Positions 54,954-63,889 of a stretch of 64,000 nucleotides of DNA are shown here, piece after piece. The stretch's first letter is position 1. Each line of letters starts with the position of its first letter. The position numbers and the translations under genes are program-made. Location: contig JAFZRJ010000014.1 in assembly GCA_017619935.1 (NCBI GenBank), forward strand, positions 1 through 64,000. The letters are read 5' to 3'. Below the pieces are notes generated by a model. The model ran no database searches, had not been told where the DNA came from, and was given only the letters and a program-made list of their open reading frames with translations. This DNA comes from Muribaculaceae bacterium (GTDB lineage: Bacteria > Bacteroidota > Bacteroidia > Bacteroidales > Muribaculaceae).

Positions 54954-56702
54954 ATGTTACGACATTTCAACCGATTACTCATCACCGCAGTGCTGGTCTT
55001 GACCAGTGCCAGCGCTTCGTGGGCACAATTCATGCAGCTCAACGGCAAGCGTGTGCTGAGTGACCAAAAACGAGGGCTGTGGCTTTGCAGCATTGCCGAG
55101 GACAACTTCGGGCACGACTATGAAGCCGTTGTAACGTTCGACAGCACCCTTGTGGCGCTCAACATCAACGGCCAGGAAGTGAGCGACAGTGACAACGTGG
55201 TATTGCCCGACATCAATGCCAACACCAAACTGCCCATTACCGCCACATTGAGTGACAGCACCACCATCGTGGGCAACCTACAGTTCACGTTCCTGCCCAT
55301 CATTGAGTATGGTGGCACGTTCAACAAGACCACGTTCGTCACCGTACCGTTCAACATCATGCGGCCCGATGATACCGACATCTTCGCACTTGCCGCCATT
55401 CGGTATCGAGGCAGCCTCACCTACTACAACGCTCCCGAAAAACGTAGTTATCGCGTGAAATTTGTTGACGAGAACGGCGAGAAACTTGACATGAAGCTCT
55501 TCAACGGACTGCGAACCGACAACAGCTGGGTTCTGGACGGTGGAGGTGCCGACCTGATTCGCATTCGCAACTATGTATCGGCCGGCTTATGGAATGACAT
55601 GGCCACCAAGCCCTACTATGCCGCCGATGAGCCCAAAGCGCTCACCGCCACGCGCGGGCAACTGGTAGAGACATTCCGCGATGGCGAATACGTGGGACTG
55701 TACAATATGTGCGAGCCCATCGACCGCAAACAGATGAGACTCAAAAAGTACGACAGCGAAACGCTTGCCATTCATGGCCAACTGTGGAAAGCCGACAATC
55801 GGTCGCAATATACGCTCATGAATACTTGCGCCAAAAATCTGCCGTCGGGCAACAATACCGCCTACAATTATTTTGAGACCAAATATCCTGACATGGATGA
55901 GGTCAAGCCCACCAATTACAGGGTTCTTCATGAACTGCTCAAACTGTGTGCCAAAGCCGACGATGAGACGTTTGCGGCACAAATCAGTAACCGGCTCGAT
56001 ATCCCCGCCGTTATTGACCATTACATCTTCTTGGAGGTGCTGCTGGCGTTTGACAACGAAGGGAAAAACATTTATTGGGGATGCTATGACCGCACCACCA
56101 GCGAGAAATTAACACTGGCTGTTTGGGATATGGATGTTTCATTCGGACAAGACTGGAATAATGCCAACCTGCACAGCAACCGTGTGCAACCCTGGACCGA
56201 CTTGATGCAGGGATTCATCAACCACCACCGGTTCTTGTATCGCCTGTTCAATCTTGACGTTGACAATTTTAATCAAAAGGTCAATGACCGATACCACGAG
56301 TTGCGAGAAAACGAATTGACCAATGAATCACTCATCGAGCGATTTACCTCGGTTGTTGACATGCTCAAGCGCAGCGGAACGGCGCAACGCGAAGAATGGC
56401 GTCATGCTCCTGACAAGTTCTCCAAACAGAACATCAATTTCGACCAAGAACTGCAATATATCGTCAACTGGATTCCACGGCGCATGGAATATCTTGACAA
56501 CTACGTGTTTGTAGAACACCGAATCAAGCGTGGAGACATCAACGATGACGGAATAATTGACATCGCGGATGTAAACGGCATCATCAATATGATTTTGGAA
56601 ACAACCGAAGCCACTCCCATCGGCGACTTCAACTATGATTCCAAGATAGACGTGGAGGATGTCAACACTATGATTAATTACATCCTGGGTATTGACTACT
56701 AA
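54954..56702 (+). CDS. Secreted CotH-kinase-like protein with dockerin-like module
   Basis: 582 residues from the ATG at 54954, which gives a clean signal peptide (ends SASWAQ). The CotH domain (about 150-470) contains YRGSLTYYNAPEKRSYRVKF, DNSWVLDGGGADLIRIRN, FRDGEYVGLYNMCEPIDR and LAVWDMDVSFGQDWNN, the last with the WDMDxSFG metal/ATP-binding segment. A double dockerin-like module follows at 524-582 (DINDDGIIDIAD, DFNYDSKIDVED). CotH proteins of spore-forming bacteria are atypical protein kinases; the substrate here is unknown. Gaps of 14 and 4 nt to its neighbours show a single transcript. Confidence 0.85.
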   Translation: MLRHFNRLLITAVLVLTSASASWAQFMQLNGKRVLSDQKRGLWLCSIAEDNFGHDYEAVVTFDSTLVALNINGQEVSDSDNVVLPDINANTKLPITATLSDSTTIVGNLQFTFLPIIEYGGTFNKTTFVTVPFNIMRPDDTDIFALAAIRYRGSLTYYNAPEKRSYRVKFVDENGEKLDMKLFNGLRTDNSWVLDGGGADLIRIRNYVSAGLWNDMATKPYYAADEPKALTATRGQLVETFRDGEYVGLYNMCEPIDRKQMRLKKYDSETLAIHGQLWKADNRSQYTLMNTCAKNLPSGNNTAYNYFETKYPDMDEVKPTNYRVLHELLKLCAKADDETFAAQISNRLDIPAVIDHYIFLEVLLAFDNEGKNIYWGCYDRTTSEKLTLAVWDMDVSFGQDWNNANLHSNRVQPWTDLMQGFINHHRFLYRLFNLDVDNFNQKVNDRYHELRENELTNESLIERFTSVVDMLKRSGTAQREEWRHAPDKFSKQNINFDQELQYIVNWIPRRMEYLDNYVFVEHRIKRGDINDDGIIDIADVNGIINMILETTEATPIGDFNYDSKIDVEDVNTMINYILGIDY

Positions 56703-56706
56703 AATT

Positions 56707-57816
56707 ATGATTAATGTTTTCCATATAGTATCCAACAAGGTGTGGACCGGAGCCGAGGAATATGCCTACGGGCTGACGTCACAACTTCGCAACGACAAGA
56801 ACTTCTATGTTGAAGTGGTTTGTCGCAAAAACGATGCTGTGCTCACCCACTTCCGACGGCTGGAAGTGCCCATTTCCATCCTACCACTGAAGGGAATTAC
56901 CGACATGGACTCCCCCATGCGCTTTGCGCGGTTGCTGCGTAAAGGTCGCAACGTGGTGCATGTGCACACGTTCCACGATGCTTTTGCGGCAGTGATGGCG
57001 CGACGTATGAGCGAGAACCCCAACACCAAGGTGGTCATCACCGTGCACGGCATCGCCAAGCCCAAGAGCAATTATATCTACCGCAAACTCTATAAGGCCA
57101 TCGACCATTTCATCTTTGTCTCGCAACTTGCTTATGACACATGGATTAAGGCCGATCCGAAATTCAACACCAAGAAGGCTTCGGTTATCCACGACAGCGT
57201 GATGGAAAATCCCCTTGCCGAGCCGCCCATTGACTTGCACAAACGTCTGGCGGTGGAACCGCATCAGGCACTCATCCTCTATCATGGACGCATCTGCCCC
57301 GAAAAAGGTATCGATGTGCTGCTGAAAGCCGCCACCCAAATCAACAAGGACTTGTTCAAACTTGCTGTTGTGGGAGAAGGAAAAAGGAAATACATCAGTC
57401 AACTGAAAGGATTTATTGTGGCCAACCAGCTGGTTCGCAACGTGTCGCTGGTGGGTTTCCAAGAAAATATCGCTGAGCTCATCAAGCAATGCGATTTCGG
57501 AGTTTTGCCTTCCATCGAGCCCGAAGCGCTCGGCATCGCCAATCTGGAATATATGATGCAAGGAAAGGCGCACATCAGCACCAACAACGGCGCTCAGCCG
57601 GAATACGTGTCCAACGGACAAAATGCCTTGCTTGTCGAGCCTAACAACCACCACGCGCTGGCCGCCGCTATGAAAAACCTCATCAATGACAAAGAGGTAC
57701 GCGAACGCATAGGGCAACGCGCCAAGGCCGACTTCGACGACAAGTTGAATTACGGTGTGTTTTACGACAGCATCTGCTCATTGTATCAATCACTGTTCAA
57801 GAAATCTATTCACTAA
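56707..57816 (+). CDS. GT4-type glycosyltransferase
   Basis: 369 residues (ATG at 56707; a TTG 15 nt upstream is rejected). The GT-B fold has an N-terminal acceptor half (FHIVSNKVWTGAEEYAYG, VHVHTFHDAFAAV) and a C-terminal nucleotide-sugar half with HGRICPEKGIDVLLKA and the E-x7-E motif in SIEPEALGIANLEYMMQG. It probably transfers a hexose during capsule, lipopolysaccharide or glycoprotein synthesis. It lies 4 nt after the CotH gene and 15 nt before frr. Confidence 0.9.
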   Translation: MINVFHIVSNKVWTGAEEYAYGLTSQLRNDKNFYVEVVCRKNDAVLTHFRRLEVPISILPLKGITDMDSPMRFARLLRKGRNVVHVHTFHDAFAAVMARRMSENPNTKVVITVHGIAKPKSNYIYRKLYKAIDHFIFVSQLAYDTWIKADPKFNTKKASVIHDSVMENPLAEPPIDLHKRLAVEPHQALILYHGRICPEKGIDVLLKAATQINKDLFKLAVVGEGKRKYISQLKGFIVANQLVRNVSLVGFQENIAELIKQCDFGVLPSIEPEALGIANLEYMMQGKAHISTNNGAQPEYVSNGQNALLVEPNNHHALAAAMKNLINDKEVRERIGQRAKADFDDKLNYGVFYDSICSLYQSLFKKSIH

Positions 57817-57831
57817 TTAAATATCATTACT

Positions 57832-58392
57832 ATGAACGACTTGAAATCTTATCTCGACATTGCCGAGACCAAAATGCAGGAAGCTGTGGCTTTCCTCGAC
57901 GACTCTCTAGCTCACATCAGAGCTGGAAAGGCTAATGTGAAAATCCTTGACTCCATTCGCGTCGAATATTACGGCAGCAAAGTGCCTATCGGCAACGTCG
58001 CAAACATCAGCACGCCCGACCAGCGCACCATCGCCATCATGCCGTGGGAGAAAACCATGTTCCGCGTGATTGAAAAAGCCATCATCGACTCCAACGTGGG
58101 CATCATGCCCGAAAACAATGGAGAAGTAATCCGTCTCAACATCCCGCCTTTGACCGAGGACCGTCGCAAACAACTGGTCAAGGACTCGAAAAACGAGTCG
58201 GAAAAAGCCCGCGTGAGTGTGCGCAACGCCCGCCGCGAATGCATCGACTCCCTCAAGAAAGCCGTGAAGGATGGCATGAGTGAGGACGTGGCGAAAGACG
58301 GCGAGGAGAAAGTGCAAAAACTCCACGACAAGTACATGAAGAAAATCGACGAAGTATTTGCCGCCAAGGAGAAAGAGATTCTCACCGTGTAA
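57832..58392 (+). CDS. frr: Ribosome recycling factor
   Basis: 186 residues, exact family length. Hallmarks: DSLAHIRAGKANVKILDSIRV near the N-terminus, the central PWEKTMFRVIEKAI, LNIPPLTEDRRKQLVK and SVRNARRECIDSLKKAVKDG. It splits post-termination ribosomes with EF-G. It is usually found near pyrH and tsf; here it ends a unit of surface-protein and glycosyltransferase genes, an unusual place for an essential translation gene. Confidence 0.96.
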   Translation: MNDLKSYLDIAETKMQEAVAFLDDSLAHIRAGKANVKILDSIRVEYYGSKVPIGNVANISTPDQRTIAIMPWEKTMFRVIEKAIIDSNVGIMPENNGEVIRLNIPPLTEDRRKQLVKDSKNESEKARVSVRNARRECIDSLKKAVKDGMSEDVAKDGEEKVQKLHDKYMKKIDEVFAAKEKEILTV

Positions 58393-58414
58393 TCCATCCG
58401 CGACACGAAGAAAC

Positions 58415-58454
58415 AATAAGGGGATGAGCCTGAATGTTGGCCCATCCCCTTATT
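58415..58454. terminator. Bidirectional terminator between frr and the peptidase gene
   Basis: A 12-bp stem AATAAGGGGATG/CATCCCCTTATT extended by an inner GCC/GGC helix. Flanked by A/T on both sides and lying between two convergent stop codons. Confidence 0.8.
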
Positions 58455-58478
58455 TATCTCCATTGTTGTTGCCAGCAC

Positions 58479-60602
58479 TTATTTCTGCTTGCGGTACTTG
58501 TACTTCAAGCCCAAGTTATACATGATGAACGACTGGATGTCGGTGTATTCATCAATAATTTTAGACATGGGCTTACCATGACCGTGACCGGCATTGGTGT
58601 CGATGCGAATCACCTTGATTGCGTCGCCCGTGTCACTGGCCTGCAGTTGAGCGGCATACTTGAACGAGTGGGCAGGCACCACACGGTCGTCATGGTCGCT
58701 GGTGGTAATCATCACAGGCGGATAAGGTGTGCCGTCGTTCTTGATGTTGTGCAAGGGGCTGTAGCCCTTGAGGTATTCAAACATCTCGCGGTTGTCATCG
58801 CTGCGACCATAGTCACGTGCCCAGTTCCAACCGATGGTGAACAAGTGGTAGCGCAGCATGTCCATCACACCCACTTGAGGCACTGCAGCACCCCAGAGGT
58901 CGGGACGCTGATTCACAACAGCACCCACGAGCAAGCCGCCGTTACTGCCTCCGTTGCAGGCAATCTTGCCGGCACTGGTATAACCCTCCTTAATGAGCCA
59001 TTCGCCAGCAGCGATAAAGTCGTCGAACACGTTCTGCTTCTGCATCAGCGTGCCGGCTTCATGCCATTCCTCGCCATATTCGCCACCACCACGCAGATTG
59101 GTGTAGGCGCAGATGCCGCCCATGTCAAGCATCGCAAACGGCGTTCGAGAGTAACTGAATGCCGGATTCATACTCACGTTGAAACCACCGTAACCATAAA
59201 GGAACACGGGGCGTTTACCATCGCGCTTAAGCCCTTTCTTGTAAATGAGGAACATAGGAATGCGTGTGCCGTCCTTGCTGGGATAGAACACCTGCTCGGT
59301 AACATAGTCGGCAGGGTTGAGCGCCACCTTGGGAGCAAAGAGTTGGCGTGACTGACCTGTCGCCATGTCGTAGGCATAGATGGTGGTGGGGAAAGTGTAG
59401 CTGGTAAAGCTGTAAAACACCTCGCTGTCCTTTTTCTTGCAACTGATGCCCACCGAGCCAAACGTGGGCAACTGGATTTCGCGCTCCAGTTTGCCGTCAA
59501 GGCCATACACCGCCGGATGGCTCGAGGCGTCGCGGTCGTAAGTCAAGATGAACTTGTGGTTAGCCAGTTGGGCACCACTAAGCACCGATTCCGCCTCGGC
59601 AATCACATCGTGGCGCGATGCAGGATTCAGTTGCTCGGCATCGAATGCAATCACCTTCCAACGAGGGGCGTTGTCATTAGTGAAAACGAACAACTTTCCG
59701 CCGTCCACACCGATGGGGGAATAGATGTACTTGTCGCTGGAACACAACTTCACATAGTGCGGGTTGCGGTCTTTGAGATCCTTCACATAGAGGGTCGTCG
59801 CCTCGCCGTCGCTCTGCTCGATGCACACATATCGCTCGTCGTCCATCACAATGGCCTGATGGAACAGCAGGGGCGATGTCTTGTTTTCAAACTCCACATA
59901 ATCTTCACTCTGAGGCGTACCCAGACGGTGGTAACACACCCGATGGAATTCATTCTTTGACGACAATTCCGACTCGGGCTCATCGTAGCAACTGTAGAAG
60001 AAGCCGTCGCCCAACCATTGCGCATCGGTAAACTTGGCCCACTTGATGTGGTCTTCCAGCACACGATTTTCCACCATGTCCTTGACAAATATTTCGTTCC
60101 AATCGCTACCATTGCGGGTGATAGTATAGGCAAGGTATCGGCCGTCTTCGCTGAAATTGATCTGCTGCAACGCCACAGTGCCATCGGCGCTGAGCGTATT
60201 GGGGTCAAGCGCTACGCGGGCATCGCCGTCCATGGAGTCTTGCACATAGAGCACGCTCTGGTTCTGCAACCCGTCGTTCTTGAAATAATAGTATTTGTCC
60301 TTGATTTTAAAAGGAGTACCCCACTTGGTGAAGTTGGCCAACTCGGTGATGCGTTTCTTCACGTCGGCACGGAACGGTATTTTATTCAGGTAGTCGTGCG
60401 TAATCTTGTTTTGCGCTTTCACCCACTCGGCCGTCTCCTGACTGCGGTCGTCTTCGAGCCAACGATAAGGATCGGCCACTTGTTCGCCGAAATAGACATC
60501 TACAGTATCAACACGTCGCGTGTCGGGATATTTCACACGGCTTTGGGCAGTCAATGAAGAACCCACAAGCAAAACACTGCACATAACGATAGTTTTATTC
60601 AT
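58479..60602 (-). CDS. Prolyl oligopeptidase (S9A)
   Basis: 707 residues with a signal peptide (ends SLTAQ), so it is probably periplasmic. The seven-bladed propeller spans about 80-420; the alpha/beta-hydrolase part has the nucleophile S553 in NGGSNGGLLVG, the Asp in TSDHDDRVVP and the His in NAGHGHGKP. LRGGGEYGEEWHEAG and GGFNVSMNP are also typical. It cleaves short peptides after proline. No promoter consensus is found just upstream and the gap to the DUF4294 gene on the same strand is 41 nt, so the two may be co-transcribed. Confidence 0.93.
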   Translation of the reverse strand: MNKTIVMCSVLLVGSSLTAQSRVKYPDTRRVDTVDVYFGEQVADPYRWLEDDRSQETAEWVKAQNKITHDYLNKIPFRADVKKRITELANFTKWGTPFKIKDKYYYFKNDGLQNQSVLYVQDSMDGDARVALDPNTLSADGTVALQQINFSEDGRYLAYTITRNGSDWNEIFVKDMVENRVLEDHIKWAKFTDAQWLGDGFFYSCYDEPESELSSKNEFHRVCYHRLGTPQSEDYVEFENKTSPLLFHQAIVMDDERYVCIEQSDGEATTLYVKDLKDRNPHYVKLCSSDKYIYSPIGVDGGKLFVFTNDNAPRWKVIAFDAEQLNPASRHDVIAEAESVLSGAQLANHKFILTYDRDASSHPAVYGLDGKLEREIQLPTFGSVGISCKKKDSEVFYSFTSYTFPTTIYAYDMATGQSRQLFAPKVALNPADYVTEQVFYPSKDGTRIPMFLIYKKGLKRDGKRPVFLYGYGGFNVSMNPAFSYSRTPFAMLDMGGICAYTNLRGGGEYGEEWHEAGTLMQKQNVFDDFIAAGEWLIKEGYTSAGKIACNGGSNGGLLVGAVVNQRPDLWGAAVPQVGVMDMLRYHLFTIGWNWARDYGRSDDNREMFEYLKGYSPLHNIKNDGTPYPPVMITTSDHDDRVVPAHSFKYAAQLQASDTGDAIKVIRIDTNAGHGHGKPMSKIIDEYTDIQSFIMYNLGLKYKYRKQK

Positions 60603-60643
60603 AATGATATAGAAAGTTTAATAGAAAAATTAGTCGAAAGTAT

Positions 60644-61279
60644 TCACAAAGTGCCTTGCTCGATGCGCACGCAGATGCGCTCAATCATGGCATCTTCCTT
60701 GTTCTTTTCGGGATGGTATCCCTGCTTGAGACTCACGCCGAAAAATTTACCGAAGGTTTGCCAAAATCCCGCTCTGAACGTACCCAAAAACGCCTTGACA
60801 ATGCTGTAACTGTTCTGGTTGGTTTCACGGTTAATGAGCTTGATGAGCATTTTCCCTTGGTTTTTGGTCATTTTTTTCATGACGGGCTTGTATTGCTTGA
60901 AAATCTCCTTTTCAAAACGCTCCAAGTAGGCCTGTTTCTCTTTTTGAGTCTTGTAGGTTTCAATATATTCGTAGGTTTCAAGCAGCGTGGAACTGATAAG
61001 TTTGGCGTAGGGAAGCGTACGCTTGACGTCGCGCACCGTTTTCCAGTAGAACTCTTCTTCCTGCTTGTTGCGGAACCGCTCGCGTGGATATATGGTGATG
61101 TTGTTGAACACCAGCATCATGAGCGTGTCGCCTGTCTCCTTTTCAATGAAGTGGTAATAGCCGGCAAACACTTTCTGCAAGCTCGACGGCAGTTCCTTCT
61201 CCTCCACAATCTGAGCCTTCACGCTCATGGTGCTGAGCGCGAACAGCATAGTGGAGAATATGAACAACAATCGCTTCAT
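60644..61279 (-). CDS. DUF4294 protein
   Basis: 211 residues with a signal peptide (ends SVKAQ). The mature part, with VFNNITIYPRERFRNKQEEEFYWKTVRDVKR, matches DUF4294, a Bacteroidota family of unknown role. Helices rich in lysine and glutamate (TYKTQKEKQAYLERFEKEIF) follow. It is likely periplasmic. Located upstream of the prolyl oligopeptidase on the same strand. Confidence 0.85.
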   Translation of the reverse strand: MKRLLFIFSTMLFALSTMSVKAQIVEEKELPSSLQKVFAGYYHFIEKETGDTLMMLVFNNITIYPRERFRNKQEEEFYWKTVRDVKRTLPYAKLISSTLLETYEYIETYKTQKEKQAYLERFEKEIFKQYKPVMKKMTKNQGKMLIKLINRETNQNSYSIVKAFLGTFRAGFWQTFGKFFGVSLKQGYHPEKNKEDAMIERICVRIEQGTL

Positions 61280-61296
61280 GTGATGCTATATGGCTG

Positions 61297-61328
61297 CAAA
61301 TGTAGTCATAATAAATGGCCACGGCAAG
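61297..61328 (-). promoter_or_regulatory. Promoter of the DUF4294 gene
   Basis: Minus strand: CTTG (61325-61328), a 20-nt spacer, TACATTTG (61297-61304). One mismatch in the -33 box. The transcript would cover DUF4294 and possibly the peptidase. Confidence 0.55.
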
Positions 61329-61411
61329 TGTTTGTTTCCCAAATAACGTGCCAAAGGCCCAAAAGTTGCTATTATACTGGCAAAAAGGACCTATTTTTTT
61401 GTTTTTTTATA

Positions 61412-61419
61412 TATCTTTG
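61412..61419 (+). promoter_or_regulatory. -7 box for the DUF3667 gene
   Basis: TATCTTTG matches TAnnTTTG. Its position rules out the in-frame ATG at 61315 and favours the one at 61498. No clear -33 element at the right distance. Confidence 0.5.
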
Positions 61420-61497
61420 CAGCCGATTGTTACGCCCCTGATTCATCATGCGCCACAATGCGAGGTCGATGAGTCATGCGCGCTGAAAAGTAACCAT

Positions 61498-62427
61498 ATG
61501 CAATTCAAACAACGACTGAAACAGTTCCGGGAATGGCAACGAGAGCCATTCCAATATGTGAACCATAGCCAAGGGCCCACTCGCTGCGCCAACTGCGGTA
61601 CAGAATTTGATTCCAACTACTGCCCCATGTGCGCACAAAAGGCAGGCGTGGGACGCGTCGGCTGGAAAACGGTGCGACAAGGCATCATGTTCCTTTGGGG
61701 CATGGATTCGCGCTCGTTGTCTTATACCATAGTGCAACTGTTGTTACGACCAGGCTATTTAATCAGCGATTATATCAGCGGCAAACGGCAAGTGTCGTTC
61801 CCGCCAGTGAAAATGCTGTTTCTGATTGCCATCCCCTATTTATTGGTGAGGTATTTGCTTGAGCGATACGACCCTACCCCCAATACACCCGAGGCCAATA
61901 TGACGATAGTGCAATCTTTTGTCCAATGGGTCAAGGTCAATCCAGGTTGGGGATTCCTCATCATCAGCTGTTTTATGATTTTCCCCACTTGGGCCATCTT
62001 TCGCTATGCGAAGCGAAACTACCACCACACATTGCCCGAGGGGTTCTTTATTCAGGTGTACATGTCGACACTTCTGTTGCTGTTCGCTATCATCGTCCCA
62101 CTGACCACGCATTGGTTGTTGTGGGGCATACCCATTTACTATTTTGTCACCTACAAGCAGCTATTCGGGTACGGATGGTGGGGCACGCTATGGCGCACCG
62201 CCATGTGTATCTTCGACGGGTTCATATTGATGATGGGCCTCATCTGTCTGTACAGCCTGATTATTAAGGAACACAATGAAGTTCCAGGCGACACCATCAT
62301 GTTTGAAATTGGCTGGACTTTTGGTCTTCTCACGTTTGGCGCCGTAGCCGCTTTGGGCATCATGCTGGCTTCACGCATCAATCGGAAGACTTCAAACTCT
62401 GCAAAAGCCCAAAATAGTTCAGATTGA
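61498..62427 (+). CDS. DUF3667 membrane protein with zinc ribbon
   Basis: 309 residues from ATG 61498, chosen because the -7 box is at 61412-61419. The N-terminus has a zinc ribbon C30-C33-C42-C45 (RCANCGTEF, CPMCAQK), typical of DUF3667. Four or five membrane helices follow, e.g. VKMLFLIAIPYLLVRYLL, FLIISCFMIFPTWAIF and LLLLFAIIVPL. Function unknown; the family is common in Bacteroidota. The 3' end overlaps the convergent gene at 62378 by 50 nt. Confidence 0.85.
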   Translation: MQFKQRLKQFREWQREPFQYVNHSQGPTRCANCGTEFDSNYCPMCAQKAGVGRVGWKTVRQGIMFLWGMDSRSLSYTIVQLLLRPGYLISDYISGKRQVSFPPVKMLFLIAIPYLLVRYLLERYDPTPNTPEANMTIVQSFVQWVKVNPGWGFLIISCFMIFPTWAIFRYAKRNYHHTLPEGFFIQVYMSTLLLLFAIIVPLTTHWLLWGIPIYYFVTYKQLFGYGWWGTLWRTAMCIFDGFILMMGLICLYSLIIKEHNEVPGDTIMFEIGWTFGLLTFGAVAALGIMLASRINRKTSNSAKAQNSSD

Positions 62428-63097
62428 TTCCTACAAAACAACCTTTTACATGAGGATCGCAACGGTCGTAGGAGGCATGCGCCACCCAGGGTGTGATGCG
62501 CAGGAACGACGAGTAACGTGACTGTCCGCCCATGAGCGACACGTCGCTGATGTAGCGGTCATGCAGGCGAATGTCAAAGTCAACGCTGGCTATCCAGCCT
62601 GGACTCGACAGGTTCGCGTCATCAGTATGCTTGATTTGGAACACATCCAGTCCGTCGGGGTTTTTGCTCCACTCGATGTCGTTCACATTCCAGTGGTAAC
62701 GGCTCCAGAAGAAACCGGCACTGGGCGTAATGTTCAGCCGCTTGTTGAGGGAAATCCTGTAACCCAGTTGCACGCTCACATTCACTTGACTGGCGCTGGA
62801 CGTGGCGTTGATTTGCGCGTCACGCTGCTGGCCGTCAAATTCCTCATACACTTTAAACAGGTTGTCGTTGTTGAACGATGGTTGCCCGTAGGCGACATCA
62901 GCCTTGAGCACGAAATGACGGTATGAGCCCGTCAAGCCACCGTTGAAGTTCACACAACCGTCAAAATTATCATGCAGCGACGACGTGGGAAGTGAGCAAC
63001 CAAGTCCGGCATAAAATCCCAACGTCTTGTCGCCGCTTTGTGCCACCGTCGTGCAAGTAGCGAGCAAACAGGCCAAGATGAATAGTAATTTCTTCAT
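62378..63097 (-). CDS. Small outer-membrane beta-barrel protein
   Basis: 239 residues with signal peptide (ends TTVAQ). The alternating hydrophobic strands (LGFYAGLGCSLP, GGLTGSYRHFVLKADVAYG, VNVSVQLGYRISL, WIASVDFDIRL) suggest an 8- to 10-strand outer-membrane barrel of the OmpA-like/porin family type. Function unknown. It lies after the rubrerythrin gene on the same strand, with a 60-nt gap that holds a hairpin, and its 3' end overlaps the DUF3667 gene by 50 nt. Confidence 0.75.
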   Translation of the reverse strand: MKKLLFILACLLATCTTVAQSGDKTLGFYAGLGCSLPTSSLHDNFDGCVNFNGGLTGSYRHFVLKADVAYGQPSFNNDNLFKVYEEFDGQQRDAQINATSSASQVNVSVQLGYRISLNKRLNITPSAGFFWSRYHWNVNDIEWSKNPDGLDVFQIKHTDDANLSSPGWIASVDFDIRLHDRYISDVSLMGGQSRYSSFLRITPWVAHASYDRCDPHVKGCFVGINLNYFGLLQSLKSSD

Positions 63098-63107
63098 GGG
63101 TTGTAAA

Positions 63108-63139
63108 TTGTGGGGACAGTGATATCACCGCCCCCACAA
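63108..63139. terminator. Hairpin between rubrerythrin and barrel genes
   Basis: TTGTGGGG/CCCCACAA arms (63108-63115 and 63132-63139) enclose a GTGATATCAC palindrome. It lies 19-50 nt past the rubrerythrin stop and 10 nt before the next start codon, so it may end the first transcript. Confidence 0.6.
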
Positions 63140-63157
63140 ACAAAATCGTGTGAGTGA

Positions 63158-63709
63158 TTACTTTTTGAAATAACGGTTGAACAATCCCTGGAAACCTTGT
63201 CCATGACGAGCCTCGTCGCGGGCCATCTCGTGCACGGTGTCGTGGATGGCATCAAGGTTCTGGGCCTTTGCCAACTTAGCAATGCGCAACTTGTCTTCGC
63301 AAGCGCCGGCTTCGGCGTTCATGCGTTTTTCCAGATTGGTCTTGGTGTCCCATACAACTTCGCCGAGCAGCTCAGCAAATTTGGCGGCATGTTCGGCCTC
63401 TTCCCAAGCATAGCGCTTGAAAGCCTCAGCCACCTCGGGATATCCTTCACGATCGGCCTGGCGCGACATAGCCAAGTACATACCCACCTCACTGCACTCG
63501 CCGTTAAAGTGGTCTTTAAGGCCTTGCAGAATTTCGGGATCAACACCACGGGCCACACCCAGTTCGTGCTCAGCCACAAAGTTGAGTCCATCGTCCTCTT
63601 TGAGTTCTTTGAATTTTGATGCAGGAACTTTGCATTGCGGGCAGTTGGCGGGAGGTTCGGGACCTTCGTGAACGTAACCACACACTGTGCATATCCATTT
63701 CTTTGCCAT
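63158..63709 (-). CDS. Reverse rubrerythrin-type peroxide-scavenging protein
   Basis: 183 residues. Unlike classical rubrerythrin, the rubredoxin domain is at the N-terminus (C7-x2-C10 and C23-x2-C26) and the ferritin-like four-helix diiron domain is C-terminal ([30 protein letters not shown] and [14 protein letters not shown] with ExxH motifs). This is the order of reverse rubrerythrin/NADH peroxidase, which reduces hydrogen peroxide in anaerobes. It has a perfect promoter at 63771-63802. Confidence 0.92.
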   Translation of the reverse strand: MAKKWICTVCGYVHEGPEPPANCPQCKVPASKFKELKEDDGLNFVAEHELGVARGVDPEILQGLKDHFNGECSEVGMYLAMSRQADREGYPEVAEAFKRYAWEEAEHAAKFAELLGEVVWDTKTNLEKRMNAEAGACEDKLRIAKLAKAQNLDAIHDTVHEMARDEARHGQGFQGLFNRYFKK

Positions 63710-63770
63710 AGTAATAAAAGATTAAATCGTTAATAAAGTGATTAGTTGAATGTCGTTTTGCTTGATGAAG

Positions 63771-63802
63771 CAAAGATACAACAAAAAACAATCTGCGCCA
63801 AA
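63771..63802 (-). promoter_or_regulatory. Promoter of the rubrerythrin gene
   Basis: Minus strand: TTTG (63799-63802), a 20-nt spacer, TATCTTTG (63771-63778). Exact consensus match; leader about 55 nt. Confidence 0.75.
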
Positions 63803-63832
63803 TTGTGGGTCGCTTTTCACAACATTTAATCG

Positions 63833-63872
63833 AAAAAAAATCCTGCTTCGCCATGAGCGAGCAGGATTTTTT
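63833..63872 (-). terminator. Terminator of gap
   Basis: AATCCTGC/GCAGGATT arms with flanking A and T runs on both sides, so it is strong on both strands. It lies 18 nt after the gap stop codon. Confidence 0.85.
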
Positions 63873-63889
63873 CGTGGCAAAACAGGCTA

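Noticed and set aside
3629-56702. A complete cellulosome
   Set aside because: Several dockerin-like modules are present but no cohesin or scaffold, and most bearing proteins are not glycoside hydrolases.
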